Positions 48,831 to 60,539 of a DNA stretch of 64,000 nt are shown here, piece by piece; the stretch's first letter is position 1, and each line of letters starts with the position of its first letter. Source of the stretch: Schistocephalus solidus (taxonomy: Eukaryota; Platyhelminthes; Cestoda; Diphyllobothriidea; Diphyllobothriidae); the NCBI GenBank assembly GCA_017591395.1, contig WEDG01005313.1, positions 21,011 through 85,010 on the forward strand, written 5' to 3'. The notes beneath the pieces are model-generated. The model ran no database searches. It saw only the letters and a list, made by a program, of their open reading frames with translations, and had not been told where the DNA came from. Made by a program: the position numbers and the translations under genes.

Positions 48831-48851
48831 ATTTGTTTATTCTGACGTCGG

Positions 48852-48904
<53 letters not shown>

Positions 48905-48956
48905 TGAGCTTTCAAACTCCTGCAGGAGTCCATCGTCAGAGCTGACAGCAACAAAA
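48831..48956 (-). ncRNA. Penelope-type hammerhead-like motif with (AAT)n in the stem III position
   Basis: Minus strand: TTTGTT, then CT, CTGACGA (48933-48939), T, GGACTCC-TGCA-GGAGTTT (7-bp stem II including G-U), GAAA, GCTCAG, about 50 bp of (AAT)n, GCCGAC, GTC, AG, then AACAAA. TTTGTT/AACAAA plus CT/AG can form stem I. The microsatellite at 48853-48902 (plus strand ATT) sits exactly where stem III or its loop should be. It lies directly downstream of the Penelope relic at 48960-49460. Confidence 0.5.
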
Positions 48957-48959
48957 AGA

Positions 48960-49460
48960 GCGACACTTATGGGGAGTAAAAACTAATCACTGACACAAGT
49001 CTGGACGTGATTGCGCAGGGCTGTATACACCGGCGCCAAATCGATATGTCGATTGATTGAATTCATGTCCGTGGGTCAGGCTTCGATAAAGTCTCGGCTC
49101 ATCTAGTTTCCGGCTTGGGTGATTATTTTGACAGCAGCGCAGTTGAAATCATGGCCCATTTCGGAGATTTGGGCAGTAACTTGCAATAATTAGTCATCCT
49201 GTCGCCCCGCCACCTTATGTTCACGTATGCACGATCCCAGCATGCGTTCAATCTGACCTATGTACTTACAAGGACATTACAGGCATGGGATGCGATACAT
49301 ACCCCCGATTGCTCTTTGGGGTCTAATTGGTCTTCAACTTTCATCACACTGCTGCGCATGATAGCTTTGGGCCGGTGTGCAATGCCAACACCTAGTCCGG
49401 CGACAACGCACTCAGTCGCTTCTAAGACGTCCTTTATTTGCAACAGAGAGTTCCATGTCC
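48960..49460 (-). pseudogene. Penelope-like element, GIY-YIG endonuclease relic
   Basis: Minus strand: KVEDQLDPKEQSGVCI (lead-in to GIY, about 49370-49320), then in shifted frames C-KYIGQ-like words (about 49255), GHDFNCAAVKIITQAGN (about 49150), DFIEA, and NSINRHIDLAPVYTALRNH (about 49060-49020), the standard end of the Penelope endonuclease. At least two frameshifts and several stops are present. The RT is not identified upstream. Confidence 0.75.
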
Positions 49461-50806
49461 TTGTTTGTGATTGGGTCCTCCAAGGTCGAACACCTGCGCA
49501 TGGGCTACAAAAGACTACCTACGTAGTATACATTTTCCCATTGATTTTCGTCGCCCTAATGAATTCAAATATGATATAAGGAAGAGATTCTTCGGAAAAA
49601 TCGGCTTGTAATCGTGGATTTTCGAGCTGACATGCTGATCTACCTTTAACCTACAAATTCACATATATTTACCAGCAAACAGGTATAAAAATATGCTTTC
49701 AGGCTTAAATATACAACATGATCCACATCCACTGCAAAATTTTATGATTTCTTTTGACTTGCTCCAAATAATATAGAGAGATGTAGGATTTTTAGATGAA
49801 ATGTATAAAGCCTGCAGTTTGGAAACCCTGGATACAAGTGACACGGTAAGTTAGGTTCGAAAGCATTTGGGAATCGAGGAAATTTTTTTAATCTAACATT
49901 TCTTGAAGTATAAAATTTTAATAAGACAGAATTGGCTACCAAATGACTAAAAAAGAATGCTTTCATTCATTTTTGTAACTTTAGTTGAATTTGTTAGGGC
50001 ATAGAAAAACACTAAAAAATTAACACTACTGAAACAGCTATTAGATCAGGGCGTAATTTTTGCCAGCCTTTTGACCTGACCGAAATATCTTGGGAGGATA
50101 CTTCACGCTAAAAAATAGTAAAACCCCACCTTACATAACCCTGTCTCATCGAATACACATTGCACAATTGCGCTAACATTTAAAGATATAATAATATAAT
50201 AATAAGATAATAAGATTAAATAAGATAATAAGATAATAATAATAATAATAAGATAATAATAACATAATAATATAATAATACATCTACTGTCCATCTACAT
50301 CTACTGTCCTATGCCATTGAAATACGGGCGCGTGTAGAATGTTCGACCTTGTCGTCAAACTGAGCTTCCATTGAGCGAGCAGTAAACAATGCTCAAGTAA
50401 ATTGAAACTCTTTGTTCATAGTGCGAGAGTTTTGACTAGAATGAGGAGGTAAAGGACTATTAGCGAGCATCCGCTTGCTTTCGATAAATTCTCATCTCTT
50501 AGCTTTTGTCTTTTCTTAGCCCTGTCGGGAGAATAAGGATGACTGATGGTGCCAAATAAACCAGGAATGTTTGTTCGAGGCCTGCACAGCCAAGTGATCC
50601 CCAGCGATCTTTATCGGGTGGTATCGTATCAGGGGATAAAAACTTCAGGCTACTCGTTAAGACCAGCCTCACCCAAGACAACAGAGACCGTTCCATCCCA
50701 GTCCAACCAGCCAATTGTTGACTGAGGGATGCGGCATCCAGTCTACTGGCCTCGAATTAGTTGGGTCCTGCATGTTTTGGTTGATGGTCAGCGTTCGTGT
50801 CCACCC
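49461..50806. other. Unassigned AT-rich sequence with an AAT-rich patch
   Basis: 50185-50285 is built of AAT, AATAAG and AATATAAT words (low complexity). The remainder shows no element or exon. Confidence 0.45.
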
Positions 50807-51459
<653 letters not shown>

Positions 51460-51460
<1 letters not shown>

Positions 51461-53524
51461 GATTGGACGTCGTCTGACTGATTTTTGGGCTGGTGTGACT
51501 CGTTTCCGTGTTCGTGGGTTTTTGGGTTTGTCATCTGGGAGTTGGCTTAGAAGCCTGGGGACAAGGGTTTGTTTTAGTTGTAGCAACCTCCCCATCTCAT
51601 TTGTGGCTCGAACTCGATGGGGATGGGAAGGCACTGCTAGGGGTTCAGAGAGTTATGGTTATGGCTGAGATTTTGGTTAGGTTTAGTGTTAGGAGACGGC
51701 GATTTAAGGCAAAGCTACCTGTAGCACGTGGGCGGGGTGTTCCTGCGCTCATGCCCTGTTTAGGGGGGGGAGTGGTATACAAGTCATCCGGTTGCGTTCT
51801 TGGTAAGGATGACATTCATGGCCCCCTAAACAGGACATGAGCACAGAAAACACCGGCAATGCAAATGGCTTTGCGTTAGGCTTAAGGATCGACATTGGAG
51901 TCAGGGTTAGGGTTAAGGTTAGAGTTGATGTTAGGGTTTAAATGGAGGTTTAACTTGGGTTAAAATGTGGGGGTAATGTGGGAATTAGGACAGAGGAATA
52001 TGTCCCACCTACTAAAATTATACGCAGAACTACCTTTATTACTTGGGCGAGCTTTCCTATTCCCGTGTCGCGTGTAAGGAGCCATAAAAGTCACAACTAT
52101 CGTGCTCTTTACAGGCGCGTTCGTTTGATTATAATGAGAAAAAGTAACGCGTCGGATCATCCCACGCACGTTCTTTCTCCCTCCAACATGTTCCACCATC
52201 CGAATGGGTCCGGCTCAGTCGCTGAGCCGACGTTTGGTCCTAATCCGATTCCGCTCCCAGACACAGGCTTCCGCACGTGCTCACACTAGCCTTGGAGAGA
52301 CCCGCGTCATTCTACACGGTTGCTAGGTGAGACCACAGAGTAGTCAGCGCCGCGGCGTCACAGCGGAGAGGGGACGGCGTGACACGACGGGTGGCATGAC
52401 AACGGGAGCTGTTGTTAATGCATCCGGGTGACCATCCCCCCTGGTCTGGCAACTACTCATACAGCTCACAGCACAACTGACCTGCACACCCACTCACTCG
52501 CACACCAGGGCGTGGACCTACGTGGACTCCGAGCGTGAGCACGCGGGCATTCAGACGCACGCGGGCATTCAGACGCATTCAGACGCGGGCATTCAGACGC
52601 AAAGTCATGGCAACTGGAGCACTGTCAGGAAAGCGGGTCAGATATCGGGTGAGTGGTGACAAGAGGATCATGGGGAGAGTGTTAGGGTTAGGAATATTTA
52701 CCCTTCCTAAATTGTGTGGCAAGGCCACTTATTTTAAGCAGGTGGTGTGGTTCCTATTCCCGTGTCATGTTTAAGGGAGCCATTCAAGGCATCCCTACCT
52801 TCTACATTTTTTTAAAGGAACTGAAGTAGCCTTTCGGTATTCTTTTTTTTAATACGAAACTTTTTAGATTTATACCATTTATTAGGCATTTACTACACTC
52901 GCAAGTATTCATGTTTGTTCAAGTTTATGTTTATGAATCGTTATGCGGTTCACTCCCAAACCTATGTGTATTTTGGTTTCATTGCCTGTATTTTCCCCTG
53001 TAGCATTTGTTCTCCATGGGCGGCGTCGCCGGCTAGGTCCTTTCTGGTATGGCAGTTTTCATTGACTAATTTCGACTTGCTTAGTATCATGTGATCGGAT
53101 TATCGGCCTTCGTAACTTACTAAAGAACTATCACCCACTTTCTGCACCCAGAACAACTTGCACGAGTCCTGGAAGTAGAATTCAACAGTGATGGAATTCA
53201 CAGTCTTCAGCCTCCTTGCCTGATGGTGCTGAATTATGCAGTCCGCCACACGATGGTAAATTTTTCCGACGGCGTCAAGCAACTGTTCTCCACTCCACAT
53301 CATGTCTGATAAAGAGACCTCCTCCTACGTAAAGGAATGGGGCCTGCAACATTCTACTGGCAAACGACCCCCTTTCGGATCCATGATTATTTTTCAGGCA
53401 GCATTTTGTTTCTCCTGACTAATTCCCATGCTCCAGTAAATTCTTATTATGCAAAAACAAACTAGATTTGCGCTGCCACGTTAAATAATTTCCCTGCCTG
53501 GTCGATCCATGCTGTTACAATGCC
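51460..53524. other. TTAGGG-like tracts, a hairpin and a GC-rich patch; no gene supported
   Basis: 51655-51700 and 51870-51960 contain GGTTAGG and GGGTTAGGG-type words. 51736-51768 and 51822-51854 form a 33-bp inverted repeat. 52030-52090 and 52680-52800 repeat the TATTCCCGTGTC then GGGAGCCAT order seen at 27715. 52200-52560 is CpG-rich. At 52535-52600 a short minisatellite repeats ACGCGGGCATTCAG. The minus frame at 53100-53303 has no recognised domain. Confidence 0.5.
51736..51854. repeat. Hairpin: 33-bp inverted repeat
   Basis: The left arm begins GGTGTTCCTGCGCTCATGCC and ends CTGTTTAGGGGG; the right arm is its near-perfect complement, with a 53-bp spacer. The same arm half occurs singly at 26914, and related words lie at 27715 and 52760. 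This suggests the end of a dispersed element or a small MITE. Confidence 0.65.
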
Positions 53525-53945
53525 TTAGATTAGGTACGACTGGCTGATGACGGCTACTAAGCCAGAAATGGCCATTTAAGGCTACGTTTATTTCAGTAAT
53601 GCTCTTCTGCCTATATTACTAGTAACTGTGTGGCTGTTGACACCGCTCGAAGGAGAGCTCTACGGGATGAGTATGTGCCGCAGCGCAATTGTTGAGCGCC
53701 ACCATCAAATTTGAACAACAATGGCACTACAATTGCATTACAACACTTTGAGAAAACACTTTTGAATACTCCCGATCGTGGTTGTCAGGTCAGGGACCCC
53801 TAGTTTAGTGTCAGAGTTTTGACTTGGTTCTCAATGAGACCGGATACAAACCCCGAATCGGTGCACGGCCGATGACGGTGAATAATCCAGAAAGTGTCAA
53901 CACAATCTCTCATCTTTGCTGGCATCGTTCTTGCGAGTTTTTTTG
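53525..53945 (+). repeat. Decayed SINE dimer
   Basis: The first unit keeps CTGATGA-CGGCT-ACTA-AGCC-AGAAA (53544-53571) but lost GTC. A second, more decayed unit at about 53770-53945 keeps CGATGACGG and CCAGAAAG. Both tRNA-like heads are eroded. Confidence 0.65.
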
Positions 53946-54989
53946 AAAAATGCAGGTGTTAACTCGTCTTGACGGCCTTTGTTATCTGTTGAAACATGCA
54001 AGGGATTACGACCTCCTTGAGGAAGTAGGAATGGCCGCGGATTTTTTAAACAGCCGCGTATACTAAGGCCCTTCCGAGTACCTCACAATAATAGTCATTT
54101 TAAAAGTCAAATCGGCAATTTATTATCTGGCCGGTACAATTACAAGGGAACTGAAACTGCGAGGTGTGAACAGGGTTTAAAAACTTCTAATTGTTTATAT
54201 TGATTGTTTGCACGCCACCTACATGGCAAGGGCGACGTGTAGAGGTTATTGGGCCTGTGTGAAGGGCGGCAGGCATAGTTGAGTATGGGGATTGAACATA
54301 CTGCCAAGGACGCGGAGTGAACAACTGCCGTCAGGGGGTGGGGACGTCGTGTGAACACCACCTGAAGTGGTTGTAGGCCATGGAACATGGGAATATTCGC
54401 AGAATTAAAATATTCAAAGACGTCGCCATTTCGATCACCCATCTTCACAGAACGCTAAAATCGTGTCTTCATTCGAATTCTCCCATGCTATAAACTAAAA
54501 CCGGGAGCCCCCTACCTCGCATCTAACACTGCTGTCGCTAACGCTTCCACCAATATTGGCCTGTTACGGCGTCCCAAACGTCGGGTTTCAAGAGGTTGCC
54601 AACTAGCAGGATGTATACTACTTATTTGTTTACTGCCAGCTGAGGTGGAGGATTGCATGGGTCAAATATGAAGCTGTGTTGAACGCAGCGTCCACAGCCC
54701 AGCAGCCAAACCAAATGACGGCAGCCAGCATGTCTCTCCTCTCAACCCAAATAAATTTGGTGCCGTCGGCCGTGTTGTGGCACGTGTAGACGAGTCCCAA
54801 AGCCAGGTCAATGGTCTCAAGCTAACCTGGTCACTGTATTACGATGGGCTACCCATGGGGATCGAGGCAGATGCCATGAAAGTTGCATTCAATGCAGTAA
54901 AATTCCCGCGTGAATTGCAAATCCCCCGAATGGCTGTTGCAATATGCATCCGCATTGTGGGTCTGTGGCGCTTGAGACTTTCGAGCCGC
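53946..54989. other. Unassigned
   Basis: Short frames at 54140-54448 (minus) and 54777-55004 (plus) show no domains; the latter is antisense to the LINE-B remnant that follows. Confidence 0.35.
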
Positions 54990-55300
54990 TATTCTGGCTT
55001 TTGAAAGAAGCTATTCTGTTGGCTTCCATAGTGCGCCTCCATTTACCACTGCCTTTCTCATGCCCCGTCGATACTGGACGAGGGTTTCCAGATTTATTTG
55101 GAGATCCTCGATAGACATCAGCAGTCTCTCCTTGTAGCACTGTATTTGTCATCCAGCACCCTTAGCGGCGTCGTCGTAAAAGAATCACGTGGATAGGCGC
55201 TCTGTAGGCATCATCGCAGGGTATCGCTCCAGCGCAGCTACAATTGCCTCGGCATGGCATGGATGTTGGGGATTCCGGTCTATCCCAGGATTTAAATTCC
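54990..55300 (-). pseudogene. LINE-B C-terminal remnant
   Basis: On the minus strand the fragment covers the segment that follows [12 protein letters not shown] in the longer copy: words equivalent to CQGNCSCAGAI.C, then KGSGKWRRTMEANRIASF, the EANRIA stretch that precedes the zinc fingers in this LINE family. Heavily decayed. Confidence 0.6.
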
Positions 55301-57231
55301 GTCCGTGGATCGAAATGCCCCCTTTCATTCAAATTTCTTCGCACTTGTTGGTTTTTATACACACTGAAAGCCAATCGTCCGTAAGAGGCAACGTAGCCGT
55401 CTTGTGAATAAGAGACACGTGCTTGCAAAATCGGTCAAGTTTATTTGTTCCGACAGCGTAGGTTAACCGTCTCCCACCCTCATATCAATTTAGGCGGGCA
55501 TTCCTCCATCGTGACGTTTTTGAAGACACATAAACGGCCAATTCATCCCTCCCCGATGAGCTCAGCAAAACAAGAATTGTAGAGCGTTATTTAAATCAGA
55601 ATGTTACAGTAACCTTGCGGGCTGTTAAATCAACCTTTTTTGTAACTCGCCTCCAGGTAGAATCTCAAAGAAGCAGTCCTCAAGGCCAAGGACGATTAAT
55701 TTAAGCTAACGCGACCTTGCGGCTTTGCGCTCGCTTAAGGTCACTAGAAGGAAACGGTCGACCAGCGACTCATTGTGCCATGACCTTGAAAAGTACTTAC
55801 GCTCAGTTCATAATAGGAGCGCTAGTCTTTAAATTACACACCGAATGACTGTCAGATTTTTCCTTAACTTATGAAAGACTATTTCCTAGGCCGGAACTAC
55901 ACCGACTTTGACATTGTTTTAATTGCGCTGCAAATATCAAGGACGAAATTCCGTTGATGGAATTTTGAGTGAGCAAAATTCCCAAGATTTAGTCTCCAGT
56001 GCGGAGAAAGACCATACAAGGGGCATTATATTTGTCTAGAAAAGTCTGTATGAAGCCAATAAATAATTATTTGCAATGGAGGTTTGGTTGTGAGGCCTAG
56101 CAACGAACCCTTGCCCATGCTGAAAACGAGGAAGAGCTAAGCACCGGCTTTCACTTAGCCTTTTCCATAACTAAGGGCAAAGACGGTTAAGCTTTAAATG
56201 CATTTTCCCAGAAAGGAATAGAGATCTTAGGTAAATAGACTAAGTTGAGGGAGGAAAATGTCCTGCATTGAATGTGAGAAAGCTGAAATGTGGTCAGTCT
56301 GAACACCATTGCCTTCCGCATTAGCTCAATGATGTTTTTGCGTCCTGTTCGATCTGCCTGCGCACTCTGACCTAACAGACTTCAAGAATTTTCGATGGAC
56401 TTTTTATCTGGTCGGCATCTCACCAAAATCTAGTACCGTGGTATTATGCTTAGAAGCAATGGTTTTGCTTTTTTATCGTTCTACACCTGCTGGAGAACGG
56501 TCAACCCCACGAAAGCAGAAAATTTGGCAATCTCTATGCAAAAATGTTATCTGAAAGAAAAGGGATGCTAGAGTTCTGGACAATGGATTTTCCCTTCGTA
56601 AGTTGTGAATTTCTAAGCGAATCCATCCTCTTCGTAAGAGGTCGGCAAGAAACTGCGATAGACGATCGATTACGAAGTCTCAAATGTTTATTTCTGCTAC
56701 CCGCCTACTTATTTCATTTACGTAGGCCTGAAATATTAAGTGAACGAAAACGGCAGGGTTAAGGCTAAGGCCATCGTTAACGTTGTCTGTCGCATACTGC
56801 CGTAACTAATCTGAATTTATTTGACCAAAAACAGTGTATTAAATGTTTACCACTCGCTTACGCCTTCTTAACTAGCATTTTTCAAAGGGTGCGATTTGCT
56901 TCAGTACCTCATTGGAAGAATAAAAGAAACATGTGACTGAAAGTCGATTTTTTAAATGCCTTCAGCAGGTCCATTTAATTCCCGCGTCCATTTGCCCTAC
57001 TGATACAACAAATATCAACATCCTTCACGTTGTTACACCACAGCAACCACCACAAACGAAGACTTCTACCAGGTGCCCTACAGAATGCTGGGCGCAGGAC
57101 AGTGACACACGCGTAAATTAGGTTATGTTATTGAAGCCTGTTAGGCCGTCTATAGAGATTCAAGTGCAACTGGTTTATTATTATGATGAATGCATCGATT
57201 GCTGTAGCAATGGATTCATCAGTTTCGACCA
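55301..57231. other. Unassigned 1.9 kb
   Basis: No repeat family or coding exon recognised. The ORFs are short and isolated. Confidence 0.35.
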
Positions 57232-58015
57232 GACGCACACACGACAGTTCGACCGTCATACTCCGACGATGTCCATCGTATGCTCCACAGAAGGGTGGCG
57301 TAGGGACGGTGACTTGCGCGTTGAGTAGTTTTAAGTGAGAGTAGACTTGCGCTACACCTACCGCACTCTCTCCTCCTCCCCACCTGAGCACGGTCTCAGG
57401 AAAGAGTCAAGAATACCGGAGAAGGGAGGAGACGCAGGTTGCCGTCACGGACGGAGCCACCCCTGGGCGTACCACCACACCTGGCTCGGATCCCACGGAG
57501 TGGGAGTGCCATAAAGGCCGCATTAAGAAGGAGCCATTGCAGCCTGACTCTCAGTCCACCGGTCAGCCACTCCACCCAAAACACACATTGGGCTGACCAC
57601 GCGGTCCAAGTTATCCCGTCAGTTGGCAACCTTCAAAGCCACGGATTTTAGTGCACCGTGATATTTTCCAGCGCGTCAGCTTGTTTATAGTGAGGAAAAT
57701 GCGCTGACCTGTCGACCTCATTCTCTCCCCCACCCCCACAATCAGACCACCGTCCGAGCCGGTCAGTTGTCTGATGTAGGAGTGGATGCATTGGTTGACG
57801 GGTCGGCGAACCCGTCTTCGCGCGCCACAGCACGACCTGGCCCGCATAACGCACAGACCAGGGTTCACTAAATTAGGGGATATGGAGGAGCCATCGCCGT
57901 CTGACTCCCTGTCCAGTGCTCAGCCACTCGACACACACAACACATACACTGGGCCGATGGCGTGAGTTGGTATAAGAGTCAGATTGGCAAGCCACGATTT
58001 CTATGAAACCGTGAT
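57232..58015 (+). repeat. Dispersed repeat Rep2, near full length
   Basis: The start (GTTCGACCGTCATACTCCGA) matches the 26227 end of the minus copy. The order of blocks, including CCTGGGCGTACCACCACACC, CTCGGATCCCACGGAGTGG and TCCCGTCAGTTGGCAACC, equals 28966-29720 and 63108-63840. The second internal block is partly degraded. Confidence 0.85.
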
Positions 58016-58100
58016 ATTCTCAGGTACAGGATGATGGTGAGGGTGTTGTCTATGTATTGGTGTAGGTCGTGTGTGCTGATATGGCTTAACCTCCGGTGGT

Positions 58101-58391
58101 TTACCGCAGGTTGTCATGGAGGCACATGTGTCCTAATAGGCCCATGCGGTGTGTAAATGTGCGGTGAGCAGTGAGGGCAGTGGAGGTGGGTGCGTCAACT
58201 GTATACGGAGCCCCAGGCACTGGTTCACCAACCTCCGGGCGATGGAGTCGCAGGTGATCAATCAGGCCAATGCGTGAGTTAAAGTTGCGGGCACAGTTTG
58301 GGCAGGAGAAATCGGGAGAGGCTGAGGGGATGTCATTCATGGTAGTGGGGGTGCTGGTGGCGGTAACAAAAACAAGAGCGGAGGTAATCAT
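58101..58391 (-). pseudogene. LINE-B C-terminal zinc-finger segment
   Basis: The 96-codon frame contains FSCPNCARNFNSRIGLIDHL-RLH, a C2H2 finger (C-x2-C-x12-H-x3-H), and a second finger region FTHRMGLLGHMCLHDN whose two cysteines are lost. The SRIGL.DHLRLHR / HRMGLLGHM pair is the usual C-terminus of the LINE-B family in tapeworms. No upstream RT is attached, so it is a 5'-truncated LINE copy rather than a host zinc-finger gene. Confidence 0.7.
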
Positions 58392-60539
58392 TAGAAACCT
58401 TTTTTAAACCGAAAGATAACCTTTCTCTTATTACAAAATGGAAAAAAGAAGCAATCTCGTACCAAACGAGTAAAAGAGGGTTTATTTTATGCATTTTTTT
58501 CAACCATATAATTTGTTTGAATTTATAAAGGCACCGAAAATCAATGAGAGGATGCATGCTATTAAAGTAGTCCCTTTTAATAGTGTAAATTTTGCCGATT
58601 TAGCCCAAGATAAGCTCGCGCAGAAGCTGGCCTCCTGACCTGACGCATGTAACTTCGGCGGTCCATCCTTCATTCGGCCGAGTTTGAGAGCTTTTACAAG
58701 GTTTCCTAACTAATGGATCTTTAATTTTTTGCCTTCAGACGTCCTCCATGCAGTGCGACCTTCGATGGCTAACCCTGCGCTAGATCATCACTGTGTTCTC
58801 ACCAGGAAAGCTAGTCATACAAAATGCTGAATTCGGAAGCTAGACACGCCAGTGTGAGGTCCAAGAATACACTCAATTTAGACTTGACGTCAAAATGCCA
58901 CCGAGTTTTTGCGAAAGCATACACAATTTCGAAATTATGAGCTTTTTTAAGAGCGTGAAATGTCAATTCAGCTAGCATTGTCTCTGTCTCATTCTCAGCC
59001 GCAAATGATAGTTCATATCCCTTGATAAATTTATGACTCCATAGGGCGATCTTCTTAATAGCAGAGAAGAATTTGTGATTTTCCTTATAGGAAAAGCTTA
59101 CGGCAACGTACGATTTTCCTTATAACGTCACCAGGTAACACGAATAACCCGCAGTTCAGGCCGAACATGAAAACGTTCATAAAAGTGAAAAAAGAAATTC
59201 TCTGAGAAAGGAAACCCGCAGCGTGGCAATCGGTTGTGCTCAGTCTATAAACAAACTCCCAGTCATCCTCCTATGTTAAGCTCTTAAAATGACTTTAATA
59301 TTACGCACGAAACACGGTCAAAGGAAGTGATAAAATGAAAAAAAACCAAATTTACAAATAGGACCACCACCTTACTGAGTGCAACAGATTACGTGAACGG
59401 GAGCGGTCTTTCGAAAGTTACTTTCCTGAATTATTTTTATTTCCAAGAAACCAATATCGATTTTCATAAAATTTTCCTTTATTATACAACGTAGTACACT
59501 TACTCTCATGCGATTGTAAGAAAAATTTCAGGCTCTAGATCTTGATGCTAGGCGTAGAAAGAGGACCAAAAACTGGTCATTTGCTGCTTAGTTTTCATCT
59601 AGAATTTCGTTATTTTTAAAAATTCTTTCCGTGTCATGGGTTCGCTCTTTCCTCCGCAAACAGTGCACTTCTAATCTTGTCTCTCTTCTTTTGCAACGAG
59701 ACTCATTTCAATGCATAACTTGAGTTATCGTTACATACTTTTTTGACAGTAACCTACGGCGGCCTTAGGTGTGGATTATACAGGCCGTGATCTATTTTAT
59801 TTGTTTGTCTTTTACTTGTTTGTCTAGGAGGTCATTTATGGCCTGCACCAGTACCCTTTAAGACTCACATCATTTTTGTCGGGAATTCCCGGGAAATGTC
59901 CAAAATGCCAATGACTGCATGTCGCTGTGTCGTATTTATGAACATGTGATATTATTTTCAATGCTAGTCACTAACCACAGGCACCTACTTGGAAAAATGT
60001 CCCAGCGAGTAACACATAAGGAAAATTAAAAATACATTTTTTTGCATAATGAAATGGGAGAAACAAGCAGCCATTGGTTAGTCGAAAATAATACACCTAA
60101 AGGGTTGCTTTTTTATTATGAGTAGTATAATTACATGCAATTGGACTGTAAATGAGACGCATGATGCGTTGGTGACAAATCCCACTGGAGCTTCAAACAG
60201 TAAACCCATTGACCATCCCGAGGGTTAATCATCCTAATTTTCAACGTTACATTAAAATACTACTTGTTCAGCTAGCAAAAGAGCGCACTAGGAGAAAAGT
60301 GTGTATTCCCCAGGAAACGGCCTAATGTTGGGAGCGTTCTTAACTAATCGCGCTGCCGTCCTTCTACGGATTTTGCATTGACCTAATGAGAATTACTCAA
60401 AAGCCTTTAAGTTAAAATACGTCCACTTCTTTATCGATCCATCAAGATCACGGAGAACCTGGAATGCACAAATCAGGTTGCAGTGTATTTGAATGATTTC
60501 GAGAGAAAAAGGGAACCAATTGCTTGGACCCAGATTTTA
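58392..60539. other. Unassigned 2.1 kb, AT-rich
   Basis: The longest non-repetitive stretch without features. A near-repeat GATTTTCCTTATA occurs twice (59078 and 59111). No exon or element is supported. Confidence 0.4.

Noticed and set aside
58101..58391. Host C2H2 zinc-finger gene
   Set aside because: The sequence matches the C-terminal finger pair of the LINE-B family, one finger has lost its cysteines, and there is no upstream exon.
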